From Gammaproteobacteria bacterium (GTDB lineage: Bacteria; Pseudomonadota; Gammaproteobacteria; Enterobacterales; Kangiellaceae), in contig JABXHY010000023.1 in the NCBI GenBank assembly GCA_013373375.1, forward strand, positions 62,001-126,000: DNA of 64,000 nucleotides. Reading direction: 5' to 3'. The notes under the pieces were generated by a model, which ran no database searches, was not told the origin of the DNA, and was given only the letters and a program-made list of their open reading frames with translations. Positions 37,617 through 47,952 of this stretch are shown in pieces. Each line of letters starts with the position of its first letter. Position 1 is the stretch's first letter. A program made the translations under genes and the position numbers.

Positions 37617-38169
37617 TTTTCAACCTTATGTCGGAAAGAAGTTCTGGTCTAAATCCCTTTTTATCATGATAAAAATCATGTAAAAACTCAAAATCTTTTT
37701 CGATATTACCACTGGCTTCCATAAGAGGTCCAAAACCAATAGTTTTAGTCGCTGTATCTAAAAAAACCAATTGAATAGGTACTTTTGCTTTGTGTGCGAC
37801 CCAGTAAAATCCTGTTTTCCAGTGGTCACGTTTACTACGAGTTCCTTCTGGAGATAATGCAAAATGTAAAGTTTCTCTCGAATTAAACTTTTGAACAATT
37901 TGATCAACAACATTTGTAGTTTTGGTTCGGTCTACCGGCTCTCCTCCTATTGCCCTGAAAAACCAGCTAAGCGGAGGCCAGAATAAAGTGTGTTTCCCTA
38001 TAAATGTCGGCTTTAACTTTGTTCCCCATTTTAAGAGCAACAAAATAATAACGTCCCAATTAGACGTATGCGGAGCAAAAATGAGGACACATTTATCAAC
38101 GCTTGGAGGTTGCCCGACCAATCTCCAGCCTAAAGCTTTTAATACTCTACTCGATAACCAACTTAACAA
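37603..38169 (-). CDS. Small PlsC-like acyltransferase
   Basis: 188 residues with the HX4D motif in FAPHTSNWDVI and the substrate motif SPEGTRSKRDHWKTGFYWVA. It resembles 1-acylglycerol-3-phosphate acyltransferases but is short, close to the compact acyltransferases that use lysophospholipids or other acceptors. The 14-base overlap with the sensor gene downstream suggests coupling. It lies six bases after purF, so it may read through from the purF operon. Confidence 0.85.
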   Translation of the reverse strand: MLSWLSSRVLKALGWRLVGQPPSVDKCVLIFAPHTSNWDVIILLLLKWGTKLKPTFIGKHTLFWPPLSWFFRAIGGEPVDRTKTTNVVDQIVQKFNSRETLHFALSPEGTRSKRDHWKTGFYWVAHKAKVPIQLVFLDTATKTIGFGPLMEASGNIEKDFEFLHDFYHDKKGFRPELLSDIRLKSDVD

Positions 38170-38175
38170 GTGCGA

Positions 38176-39696
38176 TTACCCATTACCTTCGTTATGAATG
38201 TCCATTACCATATCCACATCTTCTAAATTTGAATTTGATTTTACGGTGTCATTTCTTGACTGCTCTAAGTCGTATAAATACTTCTCGTCGATATCTCCGG
38301 TAATGTAATCTCCGGTAAACACAGAAGTGTCAAACTTTGTAAGTTTGGGGTTGCCTTCTTGCACCGCTTCAATTAGGTCATCCAATTCTTGATAAATGAG
38401 TTTATCTGCCCCAATCAATTCTTCGATCTGCTTTACTGTTCTATCATGAGCTACTAGTTCAGATGCAGCCGGCATATCGATGCCATAAACATTTGGAAAA
38501 CGAACAGGAGGAGCTGCCGAGGCAAAGTACACCTTGTTTGCTCCAGCGTCTCGTGCCATTTCAACGATTTGCTGGCTAGTTGTTCCTCTGACAATTGAGT
38601 CATCTACAAGTAAAACATTTTTATCTTTAAACTCTAATTCAATGGCGTTTAGCTTTTTACGCACCGACTTCTGCCGCATTTGTTGACCAGGCATAATAAA
38701 TGTTCGACCTATATAACGATTTTTCACAAAACCATGTCGCATTTTTAAGTTTAGTCCATGAGCCAATTGCATGGCACTGGTCGTAGACGTGTCTGGTATT
38801 GGTATTACCACATCTATATCGTGATCAGCCCATTCTCTTTGTATTTTTTCGGCTAATTTTTCGCCCATTCTTAAGCGTGCTTTATACACTGATACATTAT
38901 CAATCATAGAATCAGGGCGTGCCAAATAGACGTGTTCAAAAATACAGGGGGTTAATTGTGTTTTAGGGGCGCAAACCTTATGGTGAAGTCCACCGTCAAA
39001 TTCAACAAATACTGCCTCACCGGGTTCGACATCTCGAATTAACTCAAACCCAAGTGCATCAAGAGCAACACTTTCGGAAGCTGTCATATATTCAGTTCCA
39101 GCTTCCGTTTCTCGCTTTCCAATGACCAACGGACGAATACCAGACGCATCACGAAAACACACCATGCCCACACCTAAAATCAAAGCTACGGCAGCATAAC
39201 CGCCATAGCAGCGCTTGTAGACTTGCTCTGCAGCATTAAAAATATCTTCTGGAGCTGGTTTTAGTGACGTACCTTTTTGCAACTCATGAGCAAAAACGTT
39301 AAGTAAAATTTCCGAGTCACTGCTGGTATTAATATGGCGACGATCCGTTTGATACAACTCCTTTTTTAACTCTGCAGCATTGGTTAGATTACCATTATGA
39401 GCAAGAGCAATACCGAATGGAGAATTAACGTAAAAAGGCTGTGCTTCTGCAGAACTGGCGCAACCTGCTGTTGGATAACGAACATGGCCTATGCCAACGT
39501 TCCCGGCTAAACGATGCATATGGCGAGTATGAAATACATCGCGAACCAAACCGTTAGCTTTTCTCATGAACATTTTACCATCATGCAAAGTCACCATACC
39601 TGCAGCGTCTTGTCCACGATGCTGCAACACGGTTAACCCATCATAAATGCTTTGATTGACCGGATATTTTCCGACAATGCCTACGATACCGCACAT
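38176..39696 (-). CDS. purF: Amidophosphoribosyltransferase
   Basis: 506 residues. The N-terminal nucleophile Cys follows the initiator in [14 protein letters not shown]. It has a class II glutamine amidotransferase domain, then the PRPP site [18 protein letters not shown]. It commits PRPP to purine synthesis. It is the last gene in the accD-folC-SPOR-cvpA-purF cluster, 13 bases after cvpA. Confidence 0.98.
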   Translation of the reverse strand: MCGIVGIVGKYPVNQSIYDGLTVLQHRGQDAAGMVTLHDGKMFMRKANGLVRDVFHTRHMHRLAGNVGIGHVRYPTAGCASSAEAQPFYVNSPFGIALAHNGNLTNAAELKKELYQTDRRHINTSSDSEILLNVFAHELQKGTSLKPAPEDIFNAAEQVYKRCYGGYAAVALILGVGMVCFRDASGIRPLVIGKRETEAGTEYMTASESVALDALGFELIRDVEPGEAVFVEFDGGLHHKVCAPKTQLTPCIFEHVYLARPDSMIDNVSVYKARLRMGEKLAEKIQREWADHDIDVVIPIPDTSTTSAMQLAHGLNLKMRHGFVKNRYIGRTFIMPGQQMRQKSVRKKLNAIELEFKDKNVLLVDDSIVRGTTSQQIVEMARDAGANKVYFASAAPPVRFPNVYGIDMPAASELVAHDRTVKQIEELIGADKLIYQELDDLIEAVQEGNPKLTKFDTSVFTGDYITGDIDEKYLYDLEQSRNDTVKSNSNLEDVDMVMDIHNEGNG

Positions 39697-39709
39697 ATTT
39701 CGACCTTAC

Positions 39710-40228
39710 TTATGTTAAATCTTCAATTGGAAATGGTAGCGTCTCTGGGATTTCAGGACCATTGTTCTTTAAATGATCATAAAACCAACCACCAATAAGT
39801 TCAAAGTGTTCTCGCAACTCAGAATCTTGCCACCACTCATCTTGTTGAACAGGCGTAAACACCTTTAATGCAATAATCGCGAGCGCTGCTACCAAAACAC
39901 CACGCAAAGCACCAAATGCCATCCCCATCATGCGATCCATACCGCTGAGCCCAGCCCGTTCGATGAATTGAGATAACAGAAAATTGACCAGTCCAGACAT
40001 GGTGAGGGTTAAGAAAAACAAAACGCCCCAAGAGATACCCATTCTTAGACTTGGAGTATCTATGTGATTCTGCAATAACGACGCTAAGTCAAGGTAAAAC
40101 CATTTGGCAACAAAAAAGGCCAAAATCCAACCTGCTAGTGAAAAAGCCTCTCGAATAAAGCCTCTAACCAGACTAATCATGGTGGAAATGAAAATTAATA
40201 AAATTATCGCCCAATCAAACCAGACCAT
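39710..40228 (-). CDS. cvpA: CvpA family membrane protein
   Basis: 172 residues with four membrane helices, beginning MVWFDWAIILLIFIST and including LVRGFIREAFSLAGWILAFFVAKW. The family was named from colicin V production; its function is still uncertain. It is in its classical place immediately before purF. Confidence 0.92.
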   Translation of the reverse strand: MVWFDWAIILLIFISTMISLVRGFIREAFSLAGWILAFFVAKWFYLDLASLLQNHIDTPSLRMGISWGVLFFLTLTMSGLVNFLLSQFIERAGLSGMDRMMGMAFGALRGVLVAALAIIALKVFTPVQQDEWWQDSELREHFELIGGWFYDHLKNNGPEIPETLPFPIEDLT

Positions 40229-40309
40229 TCACTAAACCTTTGCTACAACAATTGCGCATGCATTTTAACAGAGCTATAAACACTGTGATAGCTCTTGTGA
40301 CCAGCGCAG

Positions 40310-41056
40310 TTAATGACGAGTGGCATCCCATTTAATAACAATTGGGCTCAGCCGCGTTATATCAGCGATTTTTTCAACTTGTTTTTCTGCCGACTCTTTA
40401 TTGAGCCAAGGACCAACATAAACTCGATATAATACTTGTCCGTCATCTTTCTTGAATGGTCTGACAAAAGCCTTGAGTTGTTCTTCCTCCAATCGCTTGG
40501 AAAGAATGTCGGCATTGCCATGAGAAGAAAAGCTACCAACTTGAACCACATAAGCATCATTTTTTAAGATAACATCCTTAGACGGTTCTACTTGAGGTTT
40601 AGTCGAGTTTGATTTGCTTGGTTTATTTTGTTCTGAAGTAGTTTTAACCGGCTCTTTTTTAGCATTTTCAGATGACGATTGAGCTAACTTATCAGCATTA
40701 GATTCAGAAGCACTCTTCTTTGTCGGCTTAGTCGTATTTTCTATTGATTGGTTATCTGTATCAGAGTCTTTAGTCGTTGTAGACTGACCATTAGAAGGTT
40801 TTGACTGGTTGTCTTCAGAATCACTTTCTTCAGAACCATTTTCTTCAGAATCATTGTTTAACACAGGAATATTAATTTCCTGTCGCGACGATGAATTATC
40901 TTTTGAATCGATTACTTGTGGCTGCACAGGGATTTTTGTACTGAACTCTTGTTGCTGCTTCTTTTGACCCAGTATTCCTGGCAGAAATACTACCGCTATC
41001 GCAACTAGTACAATTGCACCAATCAATCTCTGTTTTATCGTTTGATCTAAAGACAT
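40310..41056 (-). CDS. SPOR-domain protein, DedD-like
   Basis: 248 residues: one N-terminal membrane helix (RLIGAIVLVAIAVVFLPGILG), a long Ser/Thr/Lys/Glu-rich linker, and a C-terminal SPOR domain (AYVVQVGSFSSHGNA through VEKIADI). SPOR domains bind denuded peptidoglycan at the division site. Position between folC and cvpA is the dedD position of E. coli, so a role in cell division is likely. Confidence 0.9.
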   Translation of the reverse strand: MSLDQTIKQRLIGAIVLVAIAVVFLPGILGQKKQQQEFSTKIPVQPQVIDSKDNSSSRQEINIPVLNNDSEENGSEESDSEDNQSKPSNGQSTTTKDSDTDNQSIENTTKPTKKSASESNADKLAQSSSENAKKEPVKTTSEQNKPSKSNSTKPQVEPSKDVILKNDAYVVQVGSFSSHGNADILSKRLEEEQLKAFVRPFKKDDGQVLYRVYVGPWLNKESAEKQVEKIADITRLSPIVIKWDATRH

Positions 41057-41062
41057 AGACGT

Positions 41063-42286
41063 TTATACCTGGCCAACTTTCATGTATTCAATCATTTTTG
41101 ATACCACATGAAAAGAACCAAACGCGACAATTCCAACATCTCGAGGTAATTCCGAAAGCTGATTTCCCATGAGAATTGATTCCAGACCATCACTTATACT
41201 AGCAATCGAATTAGCCTCTAAACCATTATCGTTCAATAACTTCGCAAGGCTCTCACCCGACATGCCTCTTGGACCTTCCGTATCAAGGCATAACCACTGA
41301 GCGCCTAATTTTGAAAAGTGGCTTAAACTATCCAGCGCCCGCTTATCCTTTAACATTCCGACCAAAAAATACCACTGATTAACAGACGAATTTGACTGAA
41401 TCTTTTTTAACAAATACCCGGTTGCTTGAGGATTATGTGCAACGTCACACCAGATTTGATGTGGCTTAAATTGTTGCCAACGACCTTTCAGCGTCAAATG
41501 CTGTTCGATATTCTCTTCGTTCATTAATGTGGAGTCGAGCTCTAACATCTTGGCAGCTAACAGTGCACATAAAAAACTGTCGGGATAAATTTGAAATTTA
41601 AAACGATCAACCAATTGTTCCAATTGAGAGCTTTCTACTTTGAATTGGTTTGCTATGACAATCTCTTTGTCTAAAGCATGATCTTTCACTAAGTCTGCAA
41701 CGTATTGAGAGGCTACTACAACTCGACTTTGAGATTGAATTATTCCAGCTTTTTCTCTGCCGATTTCCTGTAAGCTATGTCCCAACCAATCCTCGTGGTC
41801 AAAACCAATACTGGTTATCACAGCAATGTCGTTTTTTACGATATTCACTGCATCCAGCCTACCACCTAAACCAATCTCCAGTATTAAAACATCAACTGAA
41901 TGCTGTTTAATTAACCAAAGAGCCGCAAGTGTAACGAACTCAAAATAGGTTAATGAAGTTTGCTTTCGAGCCTTATCGACCTGTTCAAATGCTTCGCACC
42001 ATTGTTGCTCTGACAATTCAGAGCCACCTATCGTTAATCTTTCGGTAAAACTGACTATGTGTGGCGACGTATAACAAGCGGCCGTCTTTCCCGTGGCAGA
42101 AACCAAGGCGTTAAGCGAAGCAACAACAGAGCCTTTTCCATTGGTTCCCGCAACTGAGACAACTGGCTGATCAAATCGGTTAACTTGCAGCGATTCACCG
42201 ACCCTTGAAACACGGTCGAGGGTCAGCTCAATATGCTGAGGATGAAGTGATTCGATTCTCTCGAGCCACTGATCGAGTGTGAGCAA
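41063..42286 (-). CDS. folC: Bifunctional folylpolyglutamate synthase/dihydrofolate synthase
   Basis: 407 residues. P-loop SVAGTNGKGSVVASL, ILEIGLGGRLDAVN, SIGFDHEDWLG and AHNPQA place it in the Mur ligase-like FolC family. It joins dihydropteroate to glutamate and lengthens folates. Six bases after it lies the SPOR gene, and one base before is accD. Confidence 0.96.
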   Translation of the reverse strand: MLTLDQWLERIESLHPQHIELTLDRVSRVGESLQVNRFDQPVVSVAGTNGKGSVVASLNALVSATGKTAACYTSPHIVSFTERLTIGGSELSEQQWCEAFEQVDKARKQTSLTYFEFVTLAALWLIKQHSVDVLILEIGLGGRLDAVNIVKNDIAVITSIGFDHEDWLGHSLQEIGREKAGIIQSQSRVVVASQYVADLVKDHALDKEIVIANQFKVESSQLEQLVDRFKFQIYPDSFLCALLAAKMLELDSTLMNEENIEQHLTLKGRWQQFKPHQIWCDVAHNPQATGYLLKKIQSNSSVNQWYFLVGMLKDKRALDSLSHFSKLGAQWLCLDTEGPRGMSGESLAKLLNDNGLEANSIASISDGLESILMGNQLSELPRDVGIVAFGSFHVVSKMIEYMKVGQV

Positions 42287-42287
42287 A

Positions 42288-43169
42288 CTATTCCGCTTCT
42301 ACTTGTCTTAATGGCTCTGCACGATGGGTAAACTTAGAAAGAATCGAAGCCAACTTGCTGCGCATTTCACGACGGTCAAGGATCATATCTATGGCTCCTT
42401 TTTCGAGTAAAAACTCACTGCGTTGGAATCCTTCAGGCAACTTTTCCCTAACCGTTTGTTCAATTACTCGAGGTCCAGCAAAACCAATTAATGCGTTAGG
42501 TTCGCCGACATTAATGTCGCCTAACATAGCTAAACTCGCAGAAACACCGCCCATAGTTGGATCGGTTAGAACGGAAATAAATGGAATGCCTTCTTCTGAT
42601 AGTCGAGCAAGTGCGGCACTGGTTTTAGCCATTTGAAATAAAGACAGCAACGCTTCTTGCATACGGGCTCCACCGCTAGTCGAAAAGCAGATGAGCGGGC
42701 ATTTATTTTCTAATGCATAATTCGCCGCCAAGACAAACTTTTCACCTACAACTGACGCCATGGACCCGCCCATAAAGCCAAACTCGAAGGCAGCACACAC
42801 CACAGGGATCTCAAGAAGTTCGCCTGCAATGACTATCAAAGCATCATTTTCACCGGTTTGCTTTTGCGCAGCGGTCATTCGATCTTTGTATTTTTTTGAA
42901 TCTTTAAATTTAAGCGCATCAATTGGCTTAAGGTCTTCCCCTAACTCCTGTCGGTTATCAGGATCTAAAAATTTGTCCAACCGTCGTCTGGCCGAGATTC
43001 TCATGTGGTTGCCACACTTTGGGCATACCTCCAAGTTGCGATCAAGCTCAGAGCGATACAAAACAGCGGTGCATTCACCACACTTTGACCATACCCCTTC
43101 TGGGATCGACTTTTTCCGGCTGTCGACAGAAGTGTTTCGCTTTGGGAGTAGTCTTTCTAACCAGCTCAT
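42288..43169 (-). CDS. accD: Acetyl-CoA carboxylase carboxyltransferase beta subunit
   Basis: 293 residues. N-terminal zinc ribbon [20 protein letters not shown] with a CPKCGNH second half, then the carboxyltransferase crotonase-like fold ([28 protein letters not shown]). Pairs with AccA to make malonyl-CoA. It feeds the fab genes of this window. Confidence 0.97.
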   Translation of the reverse strand: MSWLERLLPKRNTSVDSRKKSIPEGVWSKCGECTAVLYRSELDRNLEVCPKCGNHMRISARRRLDKFLDPDNRQELGEDLKPIDALKFKDSKKYKDRMTAAQKQTGENDALIVIAGELLEIPVVCAAFEFGFMGGSMASVVGEKFVLAANYALENKCPLICFSTSGGARMQEALLSLFQMAKTSAALARLSEEGIPFISVLTDPTMGGVSASLAMLGDINVGEPNALIGFAGPRVIEQTVREKLPEGFQRSEFLLEKGAIDMILDRREMRSKLASILSKFTHRAEPLRQVEAE

Positions 43170-43257
43170 AATTTACTCTAGTTCCTGATATTTAAGCGCC
43201 GAATTTTACCACGGTCAGACATTGAAAAAAGCGCTAATTCGTTGAAATCTGGTCATA

Positions 43258-44040
43258 TCAGTCAAAAAACGCCAACGATGACGCACTTTGCGGAATATTC
43301 CATTTCTCTGGATAAATGGCTTGCTTAAAGTAAAGACCGTCTGGGTGAGCGGTGGGCGCTGCTTTCGTTCGATCTCTTACTTCCATGAGTTGTTGAATCC
43401 AGTTCACTGGATAATTCCCTCTTCCGACTGCAATCAAGCTTCCTGCGATATTCCTGACCATGTGATGCAAAAAGGCATTGGCCGTAATATCGATAATAAC
43501 AAACTGATTGTTTCGAGAAACTCTAACTTCACTGACATTTCGAAACGGCGTAGGCGACTGACAGCTGGCCGCCTGAAAAGAGCTAAAATCTCTTTCCCCT
43601 AACAGAGATTGAGCAGCCAAATTCATTGACGTTTCATCCAAAGGTTCTTTTACCCAGCATACTTGCCCAGAATATATCGCGGGGCGAATTCGTCTATTGA
43701 GAATCACAAACTGATAACGTCTCGCTACAGCAGAAAACCTAGCATGAAACTCATTAGGCATTACTTGAGCCCAAGATATTGCAATGTCGTCAGGTAGATG
43801 AGCATTACCGCCCAAGACCCAAGCTTTATCAGGGCGATCGGCTTCTGTTTCGAAATGAATAACTTGCTGTATTGCATGAACACCAGAATCGGTTCTTCCT
43901 GCACAAAATACAGAAATATTTTCGTCAGCAACTTTTGAAAGCGCTAATTCAACATTAGCTTGAACAGAGGGAGAATGGTTTTGACGTTGCCATCCACTAT
44001 AGCAAGTACCAAGATATTCAATTCCTAAAGCTACAATCAT
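43258..44040 (-). CDS. truA: tRNA pseudouridine(38-40) synthase
   Basis: 260 residues. The catalytic aspartate lies in CAGRTDSGVHA, with GTCYSGWQRQ at the N-terminus and AFLHHMVRNIAGSL later. It modifies positions 38-40 of tRNA anticodon arms. The order fimV-truA-accD is normal in Pseudomonas-like genomes, although trpF, usual between truA and accD there, is missing. Confidence 0.97.
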   Translation of the reverse strand: MIVALGIEYLGTCYSGWQRQNHSPSVQANVELALSKVADENISVFCAGRTDSGVHAIQQVIHFETEADRPDKAWVLGGNAHLPDDIAISWAQVMPNEFHARFSAVARRYQFVILNRRIRPAIYSGQVCWVKEPLDETSMNLAAQSLLGERDFSSFQAASCQSPTPFRNVSEVRVSRNNQFVIIDITANAFLHHMVRNIAGSLIAVGRGNYPVNWIQQLMEVRDRTKAAPTAHPDGLYFKQAIYPEKWNIPQSASSLAFFD

Positions 44041-44084
44041 GAACTAAATATCTTGGGTTTCCAGTTAGGTCGAATTAAAAAAGC

Positions 44085-46643
44085 TTAAATCTTTTCGAGT
44101 AGTGCGAGCGCTTCTGATTTATGCGACTCTCCACCTTCTTCAATGACTTCGTTTAATATCTCTTTGGCGCCATCAATGTCGCCCATATCGATGTAAGCTC
44201 TTGCCAAATCTAGTTTGGTAGAAGCTTCATCAGTGCCATCCATCATATCACCGTCAAGATCATCATCTTCACCAAGATCAAAATCATCATCCAGATTCAT
44301 ATCAAGATCATCATCAAGTGATATTTCAGAACTTGAAGTGTCATCCAAATCTAAATCCAGATCATCTCCTGCTGATAATCCTGCATCATCAGAGTCAGAC
44401 ATATCCAGTAAATCATCGTCTAATGAGAATTCATCTGTGCCAGAGTCGAACGAGTTATTGTCTAAAGAAGTATCATCCAGCGCACTAGTGTCTAGAGAAT
44501 TATCTTCTAAAGAATCATCGTCTAGTGAAAAGTCGTCAAGTTCAGAATCAGAAGATCCCTGACTGGCCGGCTCTTCAATATCAAAATCCATGTCATCAGT
44601 GTCAAAGTCCGACTCTTCACCACTAACATCATCAGAAGTAAAATCGTCGTCTAATGACATATCACCGCTATCATCTAAATCATCGAGTGAAAAGTCGTCA
44701 ATTGAATCGGCTGCTTCAGAACTGCTGTCTTCACCAAATATTTCTTCGGTCGATGGCAATTCAAAATCATCTTCTTCGCCAGCGTCTTCTGGCCAAGCAT
44801 TGCTTTTAATTTCTTGCAGTTGCGCAGTTGCATCTGAGTCTCCGAAGAAACTATCGGAATATTCTTGTTCAGCAGTATCAAATTTGGTTCGGTCTTTATT
44901 TTCAGCAAAGCACTCAAGCAACTTGAGCTTTAAGTCTTTACGCTCAGGTTGCTCTGAAATCGCCTGAGTTAAAAGAGTTTCTGCTTGATCGTATTTTCCG
45001 TATGCAATGTATATATCAGCTTCACCTAGAGGATCAGCTTCGGTGGTACTTTCTTCACCAAAGACATCGTCATCCCCCATATCGTCGAGCAAATCATCGC
45101 CAGAGTCGGGCATGTCAAATGCATCGTCTGCGTCAAAACTAGAGCCTTGAGCGGATACTACTAAATCATCTTGGAACTCATCGCCTGACATGCGCTGGCG
45201 CATACGCCAAAATACTACAAAGGCAATCACCAATATACCAACAAGCCCTAATGCACCATACAAATACAGAGGTTCATCCATCCAGGAAGATTCTTCCTGA
45301 GGCGATTGAAGACCGCCGGTTGTAGACACACTATTATCATTCGCGCTTGAAGTACCACCTGCAGAATCAGACAAACGTCTGGTTTCCTGCGCTTCGCCAG
45401 TTGCAGTGTTCGAGTCATCTGCATTTGTCACTACTGAATCTGTATCCGTCATCCCTGCACTAGTGTCGGACGTCATATCGTCTGAGTCGTTGGTCAAACT
45501 GTCATCAGTAGTGTTTGTTTGATCGGTAATTTGGTCGTCAGGATCTGACAAGGAATCTTGGTTTGCAATAGCGGCACCAACCTCAGAGTCGACCGACACT
45601 TTGCCTTTCTTCTGATCTTCTAAATCGCCAAGAGCGTCCTGCAATTTGCGTCTTAACTCTTCATTCTCTGCTTCAAGTGTCGCTGCGGCTTCTTTACTTT
45701 CTGCTAATTCATCTTTCAAACGACGAACATCAGCATTATTCCCACCGCCAGAACCACTTCGATCAGCTCCAGTACCTTGCCCAGGTGTCGCGAGTCTCAA
45801 TCGGTCCTCACCTCGAGTCGCTTGTTGATTTGATGAAGAGCGTCCTGTGGTATCTAAAATGGTCTCTCGATCACCTCTTAGCCGAGCCACCATATCTTGT
45901 AAAGCAGCTCGCTTGGGCGTCGAAGTAATTGCTTGGGCATCCGGTATTACCAGAGTAGAGCCTTTTTTTAAAAGGTGTATGTTGCCATTTACAAATGCAT
46001 CAGGATTCGCACGATAAAGCGCAACCAATGTTTGATGAATTGATGCATTAGCAGGCTTGACCCCCGTCGCAATTCGCCACAAAGTCTCGGCTTCACCAAC
46101 TGGGCCGTAAGTTGTACCCGTAATGGTCGGCTGACGAGTTGGTGTGCTACGCGTTTGCGGTCGACTTTGCGATGGTCGTTGAGAAGTTGTTTGTGGAGCA
46201 CTGACGGTTGCTTTAGGCGTTTGAACAGTTGTTGAACGTGACTCTGAAAAAATTGGTGGATCAAGAAGCAACGTATATTCACGTAGCATTCGACCTTTTG
46301 GCCAATTGAGCTCAACTAAAAAGTTTAAAAAAGGTTCTTTGATTGGTTCACGCGTCGAAACTTCTACGTATAAAGAATCTCCGGGGCCTTTGACCGTTTT
46401 GAAACGTATATTCTTCAAATAACCGAAATAATCAATTCCGGCTTTTTCAAACTCGTTCAAGCTAGCAAGGGAAGCAGACACCTCAAATTCGGACATACCC
46501 TCAGGCGAAAAAAGAGCGATCTCGGCCCTAAGCGGCTGATTCAACCCCGACTTTAGCTTAATTTCACCAAGCCCTAGTGCGCTCACTCCAAGAGGAACAA
46601 CCAACAGCAGAGTGACCAGGATCAGGCTAAATTTGCGAAACAT
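44085..46643 (-). CDS. fimV: FimV-like polar scaffold protein
   Basis: 852 residues. A signal peptide, a periplasmic N-terminal domain, a LysM motif (about 180-250, TLWRIATGVKPA... LKKGSTLVIPDA), a coiled coil (about 300-340), one membrane helix near 456-476, and then a large cytoplasmic part with runs of Asp and Ser (DDFSLDDDSLEDNS pattern). A C-terminal FimV domain with TPR-like helices (TKLDLARAYIDMGDIDGAKEIL) closes it. FimV anchors polar type IV pilus and c-di-GMP functions in Pseudomonas. Its Asp/Ser repeats produce long antisense frames that are not genes. Confidence 0.93.
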   Translation of the reverse strand: MFRKFSLILVTLLLVVPLGVSALGLGEIKLKSGLNQPLRAEIALFSPEGMSEFEVSASLASLNEFEKAGIDYFGYLKNIRFKTVKGPGDSLYVEVSTREPIKEPFLNFLVELNWPKGRMLREYTLLLDPPIFSESRSTTVQTPKATVSAPQTTSQRPSQSRPQTRSTPTRQPTITGTTYGPVGEAETLWRIATGVKPANASIHQTLVALYRANPDAFVNGNIHLLKKGSTLVIPDAQAITSTPKRAALQDMVARLRGDRETILDTTGRSSSNQQATRGEDRLRLATPGQGTGADRSGSGGGNNADVRRLKDELAESKEAAATLEAENEELRRKLQDALGDLEDQKKGKVSVDSEVGAAIANQDSLSDPDDQITDQTNTTDDSLTNDSDDMTSDTSAGMTDTDSVVTNADDSNTATGEAQETRRLSDSAGGTSSANDNSVSTTGGLQSPQEESSWMDEPLYLYGALGLVGILVIAFVVFWRMRQRMSGDEFQDDLVVSAQGSSFDADDAFDMPDSGDDLLDDMGDDDVFGEESTTEADPLGEADIYIAYGKYDQAETLLTQAISEQPERKDLKLKLLECFAENKDRTKFDTAEQEYSDSFFGDSDATAQLQEIKSNAWPEDAGEEDDFELPSTEEIFGEDSSSEAADSIDDFSLDDLDDSGDMSLDDDFTSDDVSGEESDFDTDDMDFDIEEPASQGSSDSELDDFSLDDDSLEDNSLDTSALDDTSLDNNSFDSGTDEFSLDDDLLDMSDSDDAGLSAGDDLDLDLDDTSSSEISLDDDLDMNLDDDFDLGEDDDLDGDMMDGTDEASTKLDLARAYIDMGDIDGAKEILNEVIEEGGESHKSEALALLEKI

Positions 46644-46876
46644 ATAAAGTTCCCTTTCGTTACTGGCTCTTTAACAGAAACCTTATTTAACGTGAACAAC
46701 TTACGAAACAGTCTTAAGATTATTCTTTATAATATCGCAGTAACTATAGCAAATACTTTAGATTTTATGGAATAATTTTTTTCCGAATTAACAATAACTT
46801 TGATAAAAGTCGCACAAAACCATTGAAATCTAGCTTGCAGGTACTGCTAATAAAAACAACAAGTTAGCTTAGATCG

Positions 46877-46909
46877 TTAATCCATTACCTTATTAAAGCA
46901 ATGGATTAA
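46877..46909. other. Perfect 10-bp inverted repeat after asd
   Basis: TTAATCCATT and AATGGATTAA are perfect arms around a 13-base loop, 17 bases beyond the asd stop. On the minus strand there is no T-run after it, so as a terminator it is weak; it could be an operator for fimV or an mRNA 3' end stabiliser. The rest of the 283-base gap holds an AT-rich upstream region of fimV. Confidence 0.5.
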
Positions 46910-46926
46910 TCTTAAAAATCAGTCAC

Positions 46927-47952
46927 TTAAATATAGTTCGCGATTAGATTTTCCGCAATTTGAATACTGTTCAAAGCCGCACCTTTTCGAATATTGTCAG
47001 AAACGACCCACAAATTTAACCCATTATCGTGGCTAATATCTTTGCGAATTCTAGAAACAAAAACAGCGTCTTTTCCTGCCGCATTTATCGTAGGCGTTGC
47101 ATAGCCATTAACTTCTGGCTCATCAATCACTGTCACTCCGTCAGCGTTATTCAATAACTCTCTTACTCTATCTAATGAAACTGGTGTCTTGGTTTCCAGG
47201 TGTACGGCTTCGGAATGACCATAAAACACCGGTACTCGAACTGCTGTTGGGTTAACTTTTATCTTTTTATTACCCAAAATCTTTTGCGTTTCCCAAACCA
47301 TTTTCATTTCTTCTTTGGTATATCCATTATCTTGAAATGCATCAATATGCGGCAAAACGTTAAAAGCAATTTGCCAAGGGTACACCTCTTTGGTGACTTC
47401 TTGACTGTTTAATAATTGTGCAGTTTGTTTGGCCAGTTCTTCTATCGCTTCTTTTCCAGAACCTGAAACGGCTTGATAAGTACAAACATTAATCCGCTCT
47501 ATCCCGTATTCATCATTGATGGGCTTAAGTGCGACTAGCATTTGAATGGTTGAGCAGTTTGGATTGGCTATGATATTGCGGCTTTTATATTCTGCGATTT
47601 TTTCAGGGTTTACTTCAGGAACAACCAGGGGAATGTCATCGTGGTACCGGAATTCAGATGTGTTATCTATAACAATACACCCGGCTTCTGCCGCTTTTGG
47701 AGCGTATTCTTTACTAATACTGCCACCGGCTGAAAATAAACCAATTTGTGCTTTAGAAAAATCAAAAGTTGCTAAATTTTCAACGGTTATATTTTTCCCT
47801 TTAAAGCTCAACTTTTCTCCTGCAGAACGTTCACTGGCCAATAAATACAGTTCTTTGACAGGAAAGTTTCGCTCTTCGAGAATTTCAAGCATAACCGTAC
47901 CAACAGCGCCAGTAGCTCCTACGATAGCGACATTAAAACCAACTTCAGACAC
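46927..47952 (-). CDS. asd: Aspartate-semialdehyde dehydrogenase
   Basis: 341 residues. NADP loop VGATGAVGTVMLEIL, catalytic Cys in NPNCSTIQM, QAVSGSGKEA and the His in YGHSEAVHLETK. It makes aspartate semialdehyde for lysine, threonine, methionine and diaminopimelate. The start is a GTG at 47950-47952 with a GGGGAG ribosome site eight bases upstream. Position next to fimV is normal for Pseudomonas-like genomes. Confidence 0.97.
   Translation of the reverse strand: MSEVGFNVAIVGATGAVGTVMLEILEERNFPVKELYLLASERSAGEKLSFKGKNITVENLATFDFSKAQIGLFSAGGSISKEYAPKAAEAGCIVIDNTSEFRYHDDIPLVVPEVNPEKIAEYKSRNIIANPNCSTIQMLVALKPINDEYGIERINVCTYQAVSGSGKEAIEELAKQTAQLLNSQEVTKEVYPWQIAFNVLPHIDAFQDNGYTKEEMKMVWETQKILGNKKIKVNPTAVRVPVFYGHSEAVHLETKTPVSLDRVRELLNNADGVTVIDEPEVNGYATPTINAAGKDAVFVSRIRKDISHDNGLNLWVVSDNIRKGAALNSIQIAENLIANYI

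Noticed and set aside
44215-44967. Long Ser-rich plus-strand frames in fimV
   Set aside because: They mirror the Asp/Ser repeats of FimV on the opposite strand and have no ribosome site or family match.
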